From NCBI GenBank assembly GCA_963665765.1, contig OY762464.1, forward strand, positions 868,001-932,000: a stretch of DNA of 64,000 nucleotides, read 5' to 3'. The DNA is from Bin76 sp963665765 (lineage in GTDB: Bacteria; Actinomycetota; Acidimicrobiia; Spongiisociales; ZC4RG35). Numbering within the stretch: the first letter of the stretch is position 1; each line of letters opens with the position of its first letter. The position numbers and the translations under genes are program-made. The notes beneath the pieces are model-generated. The model saw only the letters and a program-made list of their open reading frames with translations, did not search any database and was not told the origin of the DNA. Positions 17,591-25,277 of the stretch are shown here, one piece after another.

Positions 17591-18603
17591 TACGGCCGTC
17601 CCGGAAAGACTGTGAAGAGGCGCTCGTATAGACCGGCAGTTTCGGCAGCGGCCAAATGGCAGGCTCCGGCCAGACCGGAACCCTCCGCAAACCTGATCCG
17701 GACCTGCGGATGGAAGTCGCTGATCAGGGATTTCACCTGCTCTGCCAAGATAGTGTCTTTGCCAAGAAGCCGACCATCCAAAGCAACAGGAGCCCCCGAC
17801 CCCAGAAAGGCCACCGCGGCGCCGACAGTGTTGGTCAAACGTTCAACTGCGCCCCGCATGATCCCCGCGGCCAATTCGTCACCCGCTTCGGCTTCGGTAG
17901 ATACCAGCACGGCTGCCTGGGCAATTCTGTCAACGGCCCTCGCCTCGGTGTGCAGGCGCACGGCAAGATCGTCCAAAGAGCCGTACCGCTCAGCCACGGC
18001 GGGAGCGAGCGACGTCCCAGGGCCTCGTCCTTCGTTGGCAGCAATGGCAGCCCTGATCGCAGCCCGACCAATCCAGAAACCTCCGCCCTCGTCACCGATC
18101 AGGTAACCGGCGCCGTCGAAATTTCTGACGCGGTGGGAATGAGGATCGTAGGCGAAGCACGCCACCCCGGTACCGGCAGCCAGATACACCCCCATCCGGC
18201 CCCCGAACGCGCCGGCATGACCCGTCACCTCATCCCCGGCAATCCACACCTCACGGGCACCTGTTGCGTCGGCCAGCCGGCGCCCCAGATGCAACCGGTC
18301 GTCGGCACTGGCGGGAACCGTGCTGAGACCCGCTACCAGCCGGGCAGGACTCGGCGTGCGGCCTCCCCAGAGCTCAGCCACGGCCGAGACAACCCCGTCC
18401 TGGGTGTCAATGCCCACATGGCTCACACCAGGCCTGTTCATGATTTTGGAACAACCGACTATCCGCATTCTTATCGTCGATTGGCCACCGTCCACCCCGA
18501 CCGCCACCCTTGAACCGGAACCCCTTTCGGACCTGACGGGCCGTTGGTTGAGGGTTTGCACGGGATTGTCGGATGGCTCAACTATGAGTGAGGCGACAAC
18601 CAT
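17590..18603 (-). CDS. BadF/BadG-type N-acetylglucosamine kinase-like protein
   Basis: The protein of about 337 residues is an ASKHA kinase of the BadF/BadG/BcrA type: VAVGVDGGQST near residue 35, YLAAGTGVACFAY and GYLIGDEGGGFWIG in the middle, and a C-terminal nucleotide-binding half. This family includes mammalian-type GlcNAc kinase and bacterial GlcNAc and glucosamine kinases. The ATG at 18603 has GAGGAAGG 7 bp upstream and is preferred over one at 18630. It leads the operon with the SIS and GH84 genes and could replace the truncated ROK kinase at 4.9-5.1 kb by making GlcNAc-6-phosphate for nagA. Confidence 0.82.
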   Translation of the reverse strand: MVVASLIVEPSDNPVQTLNQRPVRSERGSGSRVAVGVDGGQSTIRMRIVGCSKIMNRPGVSHVGIDTQDGVVSAVAELWGGRTPSPARLVAGLSTVPASADDRLHLGRRLADATGAREVWIAGDEVTGHAGAFGGRMGVYLAAGTGVACFAYDPHSHRVRNFDGAGYLIGDEGGGFWIGRAAIRAAIAANEGRGPGTSLAPAVAERYGSLDDLAVRLHTEARAVDRIAQAAVLVSTEAEAGDELAAGIMRGAVERLTNTVGAAVAFLGSGAPVALDGRLLGKDTILAEQVKSLISDFHPQVRIRFAEGSGLAGACHLAAAETAGLYERLFTVFPGRP

Positions 18604-18747
18604 GTGGGGCCCTTCCTCGGGGTTCACCATTACTTACGTAACCTCGGCAAACACATTCTACCCGGCGCCGACCAGACGCCCTTGGACAGATCCCTGCCTT
18701 GACGTCCGAGACAGCAACACCCAAGGGTGTGTACCTATGCTCAGGTC

Positions 18748-19341
18748 ATGATCAGAACCGCAACCGCAAATGATCTGGATGTCTTGTACGAGGTGTGCCT
18801 GAGGACGGGCGCCGCCGGGTCGGACGCCTCCGACCGGTTCGAGAATCCAAGGATCCTGGGTCAGGTGTACGTAGGACCCTATGTGGTGCTCGATGGGTGC
18901 GTCCCATTAACTTATGAGGACCATGTCGGAGCCGCCGGCTACGCACTGGGAGCAATCGACACCGATTCGTTCCACTCCGAGTGCGAGAAAAACTGGTGGC
19001 CATCTTTGCGGGCGAAATATCCGGACCCCGGACCCGCTCCCGCCACGTATGACCAAGAGCTTATGAGCCACATTCATCGTCCCCCCCGGCCTCCACAAGA
19101 GGTGGTAGCTGGTTATCCTGCTCATCTCCACATTGACCTTCTTCCGCGTATCCAAGGTATGGGGCTGGGCCGTGAGATGATCACCCGTTTGTTGGAAGAA
19201 CTGAGATCCCGCGGGGCAAGTGGAGTACATCTGGAGGTTGACATCAACAATCAGCGGGCCATTGGTTTTTACGAACACCTTGGATTCGGGACGTTGATAA
19301 TCGAAGGAGACGTCCGCATCATGGGACGCTCACTGGTTTAG
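18748..19341 (+). CDS. GNAT-fold protein resembling the O-GlcNAcase C-terminal HAT-like domain
   Basis: The 197-residue protein is of the GNAT fold. The stretch YPAHLHIDLLPRIQGMGLGR near residue 130 contains the acetyl-CoA loop, and FYEHLGF lies near the C-terminus. The upstream part (VYVGPYVVLDGCVPLTYED, GYALGAIDTD) and WWPSLRAKYP match, from memory, the C-terminal HAT-like domain of animal O-GlcNAcase and its free-standing bacterial relatives. The ATG at 18748 gives the usual MIRTATANDLDVLYEV start. It is transcribed divergently from the kinase-SIS-GH84 operon. Whether it is an active acetyltransferase, and on what, is unknown. Confidence 0.75.
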   Translation: MIRTATANDLDVLYEVCLRTGAAGSDASDRFENPRILGQVYVGPYVVLDGCVPLTYEDHVGAAGYALGAIDTDSFHSECEKNWWPSLRAKYPDPGPAPATYDQELMSHIHRPPRPPQEVVAGYPAHLHIDLLPRIQGMGLGREMITRLLEELRSRGASGVHLEVDINNQRAIGFYEHLGFGTLIIEGDVRIMGRSLV

Positions 19342-19413
19342 GCCACGTTCCCCAATCCTCTTGAGAATATGCCCTTTTACCTGAATACCAGCGATGAATG
19401 AAACCTCAGGAAA

Positions 19414-19472
19414 CCGTCAGAACCCTTGAGAAAGGAGAATAGGAGAAACCAGTGGTGGTGGAGCTGACGGGA
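19414..19472. repeat. Left attachment-like direct repeat (attL/attR candidate)
   Basis: This 59 bp stretch repeats, with six mismatches and one 1 bp gap, the sequence at 24085-24144 that spans the 3' end of tRNA-Ala and its downstream flank. It includes TGGTGGAGCTGACGGGA, the complement of the tRNA 3' end with CCA. No tRNA body follows. It marks the far end of a tRNA-integrated element of about 4.7 kb. Confidence 0.7.
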
Positions 19473-19622
19473 TTAAGAAGATCCAGGTAAACAACCCTAT
19501 TCTCCCACTGTATCCCACAGAATATCCCACAGTGTGATGTGGTTTCCCATTCACAATCTCCCGGACAGTGCGTTCCTCTAGCGGGCGAGTTGATGCGCGG
19601 TGACGACTGACGGTGCCAGTGT

Positions 19623-21953
19623 TCACACTGGCGTTTGGGTTGGAGGGTCTATAAAACAACTCGCCAAACTTTTGATGCCGTACTCGCTGGATGTGACGAC
19701 AAAGAGCTTCTGGTCGGGGCCTTCTCCCACCACGATCCAGTTGGCGAGCCCCGTTTCTGTCCTTTTGGTGGATGCATAGCGTCTGGCCATCCTTCGGACG
19801 ACCGTCGGGCCATACCGATGGTCGGCACAGACGGTTAGCCCAAATCGGTCGAGTATCCCTCCAATGGAGAACGACCCGTTTGCCCTCAGCCGATCGCCTA
19901 AGCGTTCGAGCCCATCGGACAAGGCCTGTCGGGACCTGCTGTTGGGGTTGAGCAGGGCAAGGCAGGCGATGAGCCAGTGCTTTGGCCGTTCCCTTTCAAG
20001 TCGATGAACCAGACGCTCAAGCCCAGGTGGGATGGGATGTGCCGGCTTCGGTGTTGAAACGGTGCGATTCCCATCGCGAGCCGAATACCATGAGTCGATC
20101 GACTCCGTATGGGTAGTCAGGAAAACGCCTGCCACCGCGTCCTCACCCTCGAAATGGTTATCGAAGAAGAGCCCTTCCTCTATGTAATTGCCGACCCAGT
20201 CCAGTTCGTCGTGGGCCTGGATCCGTCCGTCGCGTTCTAGGCGCTGCCGACGGACTATGTAGTCAACCAAAGACGCACCCCTGAGGAGATCAACTACGAC
20301 CATCAAGTCCGTTAGGGAAAGAACCCATGGCGTGACGCGATCGGGAGGGAGGACATCAATGCTCGTCAGCTGGTTCGCCTGTGTCGCCCATGTGACGATC
20401 TCGTCGAGAGTGACAATCACCTCGAACTGCAGGGGTCTTGACAACGCAGCCGCGTGCGCGGTCGAGAATCCAAGATGCTCCGCATCGTATGATTCCAGCG
20501 CCGTAGCTAGACGAGCATGTTGCCTGGCTGCATCGCCGATGAGTTTGCCAAGTTCCTCGGTCATTCTCGCAGGGGCACCTCGGCGGACGGGGGCGGTGAT
20601 CCGGCCAGCTTTGCACTGGATCCGAAGTGCAATATCTCCGCCATCGATGAGACCGTCCAAGTCGCTGTTGTCGCGGTCGGAGGTCCAGGCCAAACCTGTC
20701 CAGGATTCTGTGCCGGGAACTGCGCCCGCAAGAAGGCGGACCGCTTCGGTCTCGAGGAAGTTGGCTCGAACTCGCGCATACCTTTCCCAGGCCACGGAAT
20801 CGGACACCAACAGGTCCTCCATGCGCGGTCGGATCTTTTCCGGCATCATCTGGGGGACGGGAACGAGATAGCCTTCCTCCACTCGGAGTACCGGGTTGGT
20901 GGTCAGCGGATGGGCACCCACAGGGAACGAATGATGTTCCTCCGAGAAACTAGCCGGATCACATGAGAACGCCTCTAGGAAGGCTTCAGCGGTTTCGTGG
21001 TTTACCCCCACCTGGGCGGCGATTTCCGACGCGGAGAACACTGCGACCCTCCGAGCATCAACTAGGACCTCCTCCACCATCTCAACTGCCACCCGCTGTT
21101 TCGCCTCCTTCGGGGGCAAACCGAGGAGCCCTTCCGGCAAACGTTCACTTGAGCCAGTCCTACGACCGCGTTTCAACTCCACAAGTAAGCGTCGATAGCG
21201 ACCTCGATACTTATCTTGACGTATAGCGGCACGGGTATCCATCAGATCGACCACGCCACGGTAGAGCAGCAGCGCCTCGGCACCGGTGAAACCGAGGATC
21301 CGGCGACAGTCCTCGTCAACAGGAGAGAAGCAACCGCGAATGACCTGGTCTATGTGCTCGGGGTAGCCCGCACCGCGCACGACGAGCGACTCCATCCTCT
21401 CCTTGAACTGATAGTGGGCGAGACCATCATGTTCTCCTTCGGAGTGCCCTTCGAGCGCATCATTGACAAGAAGCCGCACCGTGTCGTTAAAAAGAGATCG
21501 CGTCAGTTCAAATGCCTCATCCGTCATCGGCAGCCGCTGTCCTCTCTCCACCGTAGATTCGACACTGAGCCCGACGGACAACGATTGCAGAGCGAGATAC
21601 TCGACATAAGCGAACCACGGCTCCTGCTCTGACTCCAGGTACGTGTCAGGGTCGAAGCGCAGACACATGAGCCACGCGCCAGCAAGGAGATCAACTGGAC
21701 CCACGAGACGCATAACTTCAAGAAGCCTCTCTCGGTTTTCTCCCCTGCGAGTCCCGACCTCAGATTTCGGCAATGGGATTTCTTCCCCGACACCTCCGTG
21801 ATCGCCCGGGTTTGTGTGACTGGGCCTGTGCAGGAACCGGGCCTCTCTGCCTTGAGAACTGGCGGACAAACCAGACATATCGCGATCTGTCGTCTTGCCT
21901 GACGCTATCCGCCGCGCCTTGTCCTTACGTTTACGCTGCCTCTTCGAAGCCAT
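19623..21953 (-). CDS. Unknown 776-residue protein with PD-(D/E)XK-like nuclease core
   Basis: I do not recognise the full protein. Residues 1-25 are strongly basic. Residues 75-300 are mostly helical. A helix-turn-helix-like segment (SASEIAAQVGVNHETAEAFL) lies at 307-326. Residues 400-450 look like a restriction-endonuclease-fold core: E401/E403 on a helix, SDLDGLIDGG with D431/D433, then IALRIQCKAG giving Q446-x-K448, in the order E...D...QxK. The C-terminal 300 residues have no motif I know. It is not secreted. Located alone in a tRNA-bounded element next to a transposon remnant, it is a candidate stand-alone antiphage or DNA-processing enzyme. That role is inference only. Confidence 0.65.
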   Translation of the reverse strand: MASKRQRKRKDKARRIASGKTTDRDMSGLSASSQGREARFLHRPSHTNPGDHGGVGEEIPLPKSEVGTRRGENRERLLEVMRLVGPVDLLAGAWLMCLRFDPDTYLESEQEPWFAYVEYLALQSLSVGLSVESTVERGQRLPMTDEAFELTRSLFNDTVRLLVNDALEGHSEGEHDGLAHYQFKERMESLVVRGAGYPEHIDQVIRGCFSPVDEDCRRILGFTGAEALLLYRGVVDLMDTRAAIRQDKYRGRYRRLLVELKRGRRTGSSERLPEGLLGLPPKEAKQRVAVEMVEEVLVDARRVAVFSASEIAAQVGVNHETAEAFLEAFSCDPASFSEEHHSFPVGAHPLTTNPVLRVEEGYLVPVPQMMPEKIRPRMEDLLVSDSVAWERYARVRANFLETEAVRLLAGAVPGTESWTGLAWTSDRDNSDLDGLIDGGDIALRIQCKAGRITAPVRRGAPARMTEELGKLIGDAARQHARLATALESYDAEHLGFSTAHAAALSRPLQFEVIVTLDEIVTWATQANQLTSIDVLPPDRVTPWVLSLTDLMVVVDLLRGASLVDYIVRRQRLERDGRIQAHDELDWVGNYIEEGLFFDNHFEGEDAVAGVFLTTHTESIDSWYSARDGNRTVSTPKPAHPIPPGLERLVHRLERERPKHWLIACLALLNPNSRSRQALSDGLERLGDRLRANGSFSIGGILDRFGLTVCADHRYGPTVVRRMARRYASTKRTETGLANWIVVGEGPDQKLFVVTSSEYGIKSLASCFIDPPTQTPV

Positions 21954-22066
21954 AGATCCCTCAAAATGAGTGTAAGCCTCATCGAGGTTCGCGGAAGGTC
22001 ACGGATCGACAGCGGCCGGCGGTCTCGTGTTCGATTGGCTGCGTTCTTTCGGGGGTGGACGAGTCA

Positions 22067-22940
22067 ATGCATCTGGAGTTCCCTCACGCGACTTTGGTGG
22101 TCATCGGAAATGGGCCCTTCGCCTTTTTGTGGGATGTGGTCGCTGGAGTGGGCGCTCGGGGTCATGTGCCGGCGGGTGCATGACCGTCGCCAGCGGGAGA
22201 TCCGTGATCTGGAGGTCAGCGGCCGTCGGACGGTGCTCGTTATGGACCCAGCGGCGGTTCGTGTGCGACCAGTGTCAGAAGCGGCACATGGAAACCCATG
22301 CCCAGTTTCTGGGTGGTATGACTCGTCGCTTGGCACGGCGGCGGGTCCAGGACGCCCAAGTGAAGCCCATCTCGGCGGTGTCCCGCCAGCATCGGATCAG
22401 TTGGCATCTGATCATGGGCCTGGTTTCTGATTGGTCCGGTCTGATTCAAAACAGGCGACTGGGTCAGAGATGTCGGGTGTTGTTGATAGACGAGACCTCG
22501 ATCCGCAAACGGCACCGTTATGTGACGGTGGTAGTTAGTGGTGACGCCGGCCAGGTGTTGGCCATGCTCCCAGGACGTTCCAAACAGGCGTTGAGCAGAT
22601 TCTTTGTTGAGCAGGGACCCCGATGGTGCCAGCAGGTTCGTACGGTGGTCACCGACGGTTCCCTTTCCTACCGGGCAGCCATCAGGCGGTATCTTTCCCA
22701 CACCCGTCATGTCCCCAGTCCGGTTCCACCCGGTCCGATGGTCCACCCAAGGACTGACCCTGGTACGCCGGGAACTCCAACGCCGCCAACCCCCAAGTGT
22801 GAAACCCGCCTTCGATCCGGACCCGTTGCGAGCCCGGTTCGCTCTCCTCTGAGGGCCGATCTCGGCCCTCCTCCATTGCGATTGCGGCCCGTCGGTTGGG
22901 TCGGTCGGTGGGCTGGCTCGACGGTTTGGACCGCACAGTA
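22067..22940 (+). pseudogene. ISL3-family transposase, multiply frameshifted
   Basis: Three frames must be joined to recover the protein. RRVHDRRQREIRDLEVSGRR is in one frame (about 22165-22230). RRFVCDQCQKRHMETHAQF through LLIDETSIRKRHRYVTVVV and VVTDGSLSYRAAIRRYL is in a second (about 22250-22700). RFHPVRWSTQGLTLVRRELQ is in a third (about 22720-22850), ending at a stop at 22850. The middle block holds two of the DDE aspartates. ISL3 transposases have this order of zinc-binding head and DDE core. The possible start MHLEFPHATLVV is at 22067. Terminal inverted repeats were not found, and the element cannot be active. Confidence 0.8.
22851..22870. repeat. Perfect short hairpin in the 3' part of the ISL3 remnant
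   Basis: GAGGGCCGA TC TCGGCCCTC forms a 9 bp perfect stem with a 2 bp loop just after the frame stop of the transposase remnant. It may be a terminator-like structure or part of a transposon end. No T-run follows. Confidence 0.4.
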
Positions 22941-23027
22941 CCGGCACCCGTTGATATAGTCCCGCTCATAAATCGCTCAACTGATCCATTACCCCGATTA
23001 GCCGGCTGAAACCAGCGAGGGAAAAGA

Positions 23028-23834
23028 ATGGTCAAGATAGTCTGCTGGAACATTGCCAAAAAACGTGCCGCTTGGCGGTTCCTGCTCGGTTGCGACGCGG
23101 ACGTCGCACTCCTACAGGAGACGAGTTTGCCTCCTGACGATGTGGCCGGGCAGGTCGAAGTGGACCCGGCGCCGTTCCATGACGCCGACGGCTACAGGTT
23201 CTCGCGGGCGGCCATCGTGAAGCTCTCAGATCGAGTTCAGGTGGAATGGCTGAAGCCCGTGCCGATCCACCAGGCTCGGGGAGGCGACTTCGTTGAGAGT
23301 CAACCGGGCTCCATTGCGGCCGCCATCATCTCCACACCGGACGTGAAACCGTTCGTCGCCGCCTCAATCTGCCAAGGATATGCCAGGGTCCAAAGATGCA
23401 TGGGCAAGAACCGCGTAGACGACGCTCCCCTCCATCGGGTCATCTCTGACCTGTCGCTGCTGATCGGGCACGTGACGAGACACCGCATCGTAGCGGCGGG
23501 AGACCTGAGCATCTGGCATGGCTACGGGAGTCCCTCCTGGAAACGGCGCAAAGACACCGTCTTCGATCGCATGGAGGCCCTTGGGCTTCCTCTGGTCGGG
23601 CCCCGGCATCCTCACGGACGGCAGGCCGATCCCTGGCCGGCCTGGTTTCCTGAGGACAGCCTGAACGTTCCCACCCACTACAACATAGGGGGATCCCCGG
23701 CTACGGCAACTCATCAGCTTGATTACGTGTTCGCCTCACGGAGCATGGCGGATTCCATAGAAGTCCGAGCGCTGAACGGTGTCGAAGAGTGGGGACCAAG
23801 CGACCATTGCAGAATAGAGATCGTGGTGAACTGA
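23028..23834 (+). CDS. Endonuclease/exonuclease/phosphatase-family protein
   Basis: The 268-residue protein has the EEP metallo-hydrolase plan: IVCWNIAKKR at the N-terminus (metal-binding Asn), VALLQETSLP (Glu), VAAGDLSIWHG (Asp in the GDxN position), HQLDYVFAS and WGPSDHCRIEIVV (Asp-His). The usual Asn of GDxN is Ser here. Members cleave nucleic acids or phosphodiesters; the substrate cannot be told. The ATG has GAGGG 6 bp upstream. It is the intact gene nearest the integrase remnant in the tRNA-Ala element, and may be cargo. Confidence 0.75.
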   Translation: MVKIVCWNIAKKRAAWRFLLGCDADVALLQETSLPPDDVAGQVEVDPAPFHDADGYRFSRAAIVKLSDRVQVEWLKPVPIHQARGGDFVESQPGSIAAAIISTPDVKPFVAASICQGYARVQRCMGKNRVDDAPLHRVISDLSLLIGHVTRHRIVAAGDLSIWHGYGSPSWKRRKDTVFDRMEALGLPLVGPRHPHGRQADPWPAWFPEDSLNVPTHYNIGGSPATATHQLDYVFASRSMADSIEVRALNGVEEWGPSDHCRIEIVVN

Positions 23835-23931
23835 CAGGGAATGACGGGTCTCGGTCACCGGTTTGAAACAGAAGAGAACGAGTTCGCCTGCAGACCGGAT
23901 TCTGTGGTCCGCGGTCTGGATGCCGGGCTTT

Positions 23932-24087
23932 TCAGGTTTGTAGGTAGTGGCCCCATTGTTCCATGAGTTGGCGGCGTCTTTCTAGGAGGTCGCTTCGTGC
24001 GTAGGCGCCTTCGACGCCTTTGACTGTGTGAGCTAGTGCTGCTTCGGCTAGCTCGCGGGAGACACCGGTCTCTCCGCACCAGTCCCG
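23932..24087 (-). pseudogene. Tyrosine integrase, C-terminal remnant
   Basis: A 51-codon open stretch encodes RDWCGETGVSRELAEAALAH, then TVKGVEGAYARSDLLERR and a QLMEQWGHYLQT end. This is the C-terminus of a P4-type (DUF4102) phage integrase, with the catalytic His (LAH) and the nucleophile Tyr (GAYARSD). A TGA at 24088-24090 closes the frame upstream exactly where the attachment-like repeat begins, so the rest of the gene is lost. Such integrases normally sit beside the tRNA they use, here tRNA-Ala 40 bp away. Confidence 0.8.
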
Positions 24088-24144
24088 TCAGAAACCTTGA
24101 GAAACGAAAACAGGCGAAAACAGTGGTTGGTGGAGCTGACGGGA
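24085..24144. repeat. Right attachment-like repeat overlapping tRNA-Ala 3' end
   Basis: This is the partner of the repeat at 19414-19472. Its right 17 bp are the tRNA-Ala 3' end. AGTCCCGTCAG at its left side (from 24081) is also the exact inverse of CTGACGGGACT in the tRNA T-arm, giving an 11 bp inverted repeat around the junction. Confidence 0.7.
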
Positions 24145-24204
24145 CTTGAACCCGTGACCTCTTGCATGCCATGCAAGCGCTCTTCCAAGCTGAGCTACAG
24201 CCCC
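24128..24204 (-). tRNA. tRNA-Ala (anticodon GGC)
   Basis: The cloverleaf is complete: acceptor GGGGCTG with CAGCTCC, D-arm, anticodon stem CTTGC/GCAAG with loop ATGGCAT, and T-arm ACGGG/CCCGT. CCA is encoded. It begins 18 bp after the rsfS stop and may be co-transcribed. Its 3' end is the integration site of the element to the left. Confidence 0.95.
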
Positions 24205-24221
24205 AGACCTGCCGAAGTATA

Positions 24222-24578
24222 TCAGGCCGACGAAAGCTCCGAGGCAGCTTGCGCGACGGGCGGCGTCCAGGGAACTTTGGGCGCGTCGCCCCACAGGCGC
24301 TCCAGCCCATAGTAGAGCCGGTGCTCGGGAGAGAAGACGTGCACCACGAAATCACCGTAGTCCAGCAGCACCCATTCGGCCGTAGCCAAACCCTCCTCCC
24401 CCAGACGATGCCGACCTTTTTCCCCAAGTTGCTTTTTCAAATCCTGGGCCAGGCTCTGGATGTGCGGCCGGGAACGGCCGGTAGCGATCACGAACACGTC
24501 GGTGATGCCCATCGCCTCTCCCACCGAGAGCAACACGATGTCGGAGGCGTTCTTATGCGCCAGGACATCGGCGGTCAT
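24222..24578 (-). CDS. rsfS: Ribosome silencing factor
   Basis: RsfS binds ribosomal protein L14 and blocks subunit joining in starved cells. The 118-residue product matches the family (MTADVLAHKNASDIVLLSV, DVFVIATGRSRPHIQSLA, EWVLLDYGDFVVHVFSPEHR). The ATG at 24578 has AGGA about 9 bp upstream. A longer open frame to 24659 runs into nadD. It follows nadD by 58 bp, the common actinobacterial pairing. Confidence 0.92.
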   Translation of the reverse strand: MTADVLAHKNASDIVLLSVGEAMGITDVFVIATGRSRPHIQSLAQDLKKQLGEKGRHRLGEEGLATAEWVLLDYGDFVVHVFSPEHRLYYGLERLWGDAPKVPWTPPVAQAASELSSA

Positions 24579-24636
24579 CCGTACGGCTTCCTGAGTCTCT
24601 ACTAAGCCACCCCCTGGGAAACAAACATCCCTCTCA

Positions 24637-25221
24637 TCATAAGCAGGCCCCGGATGCATAGAGGCGGTTTTCGGCCACGTATTCGCGCACCGGTTCGGGA
24701 ACCAGAAAGCGGATGCTGCGACCGGCTCGGCAGAGACGCCTCACCTGCTCGGAACTGATATCAAGGTGGGGGGTGTCCAACCAGACGGGAGGGCGGACGG
24801 CCGCTTCCTCCACCTGGGCGATGTCGGTACCCGATCGAGAGGCCACCGCCAGGCGAACCCGCGCCGCCACCTCCTCCCAACGCATCCAGCTTCGCAACCC
24901 CCCGGCGACGTCGGCGCCCACCACCAGATAGATCTCGTCCCCCGTGGGGTAGGTTTTCAAAGTATCAGCCATGTAGCTGGGACCCTTCCGCCTGACTTCG
25001 CATACGTTGACCTGAAAATAGGAGACGGGGGCGGTGGCCAATCTGATCATCTGAAGCCGGTGCCGGGCGGGAGTCGGCGAAGGAGAGGACTTCCACCAAG
25101 GGTCACCGGCCGGCACGAATTCCACCGCCGCCACCCCCAGTTGACGATAGGCGGCCTCCGCCAGCACCAGATGGGCCAGATGAGGGGGATCGAACGTGCC
25201 ACCCAACACTGCTCTTATCAC
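24637..25221 (-). CDS. nadD: Nicotinate-nucleotide adenylyltransferase
   Basis: NadD transfers AMP to nicotinate mononucleotide in NAD synthesis. The 194-residue protein has the nucleotidyltransferase motif VLGGTFDPPHLAHLVLAEAA at the N-terminus and ISSEQVRRLCRAGRSIRFLV near the end. I chose GTG 25221 (V-I-R-A-V-L-G-G-T), which gives the normal length; the frame upstream to 25467 would overlap the M23 gene. Its neighbour rsfS is the usual partner, but the customary proA and proB are not next to it. Confidence 0.92.
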   Translation of the reverse strand: MIRAVLGGTFDPPHLAHLVLAEAAYRQLGVAAVEFVPAGDPWWKSSPSPTPARHRLQMIRLATAPVSYFQVNVCEVRRKGPSYMADTLKTYPTGDEIYLVVGADVAGGLRSWMRWEEVAARVRLAVASRSGTDIAQVEEAAVRPPVWLDTPHLDISSEQVRRLCRAGRSIRFLVPEPVREYVAENRLYASGACL

Positions 25222-25277
25222 CTTTCCTACCTTACCCGCGGCCGGGGCGACGATCAATCCTGGCTCCTTCCACCGTC

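Larger units (their letters stand above)
19473..24084. mobile_element. Decayed integrative element at tRNA-Ala
   Basis: The region is bounded by imperfect direct repeats of a tRNA-Ala 3' end and contains an integrase C-terminal remnant at the tRNA-proximal end. Its cargo is a 776-residue protein with a nuclease-like core, a frameshifted ISL3 transposase and an endonuclease/exonuclease/phosphatase-family gene. The repeat divergence (about 88 percent identity), the broken integrase and the broken transposase suggest an old, immobile element. The flanking chromosomal genes (amino-sugar genes to the left, rsfS-nadD to the right) are unrelated to it. Confidence 0.65.

Noticed and set aside
16811..18106. 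431-codon frame on the plus strand
   Set aside because: Antisense to the SIS and kinase genes, whose motifs and overlapping starts are convincing.
19414..19490. A second tRNA-Ala gene at 19.4 kb
   Set aside because: Only the last 20 or so bases of the tRNA are present. The anticodon and acceptor 5' half are missing, so it is an attachment-site copy.
23855..24427. 190-codon frame on the minus strand across tRNA-Ala
   Set aside because: It crosses the tRNA and rsfS. The integrase remnant lies in a different frame there.
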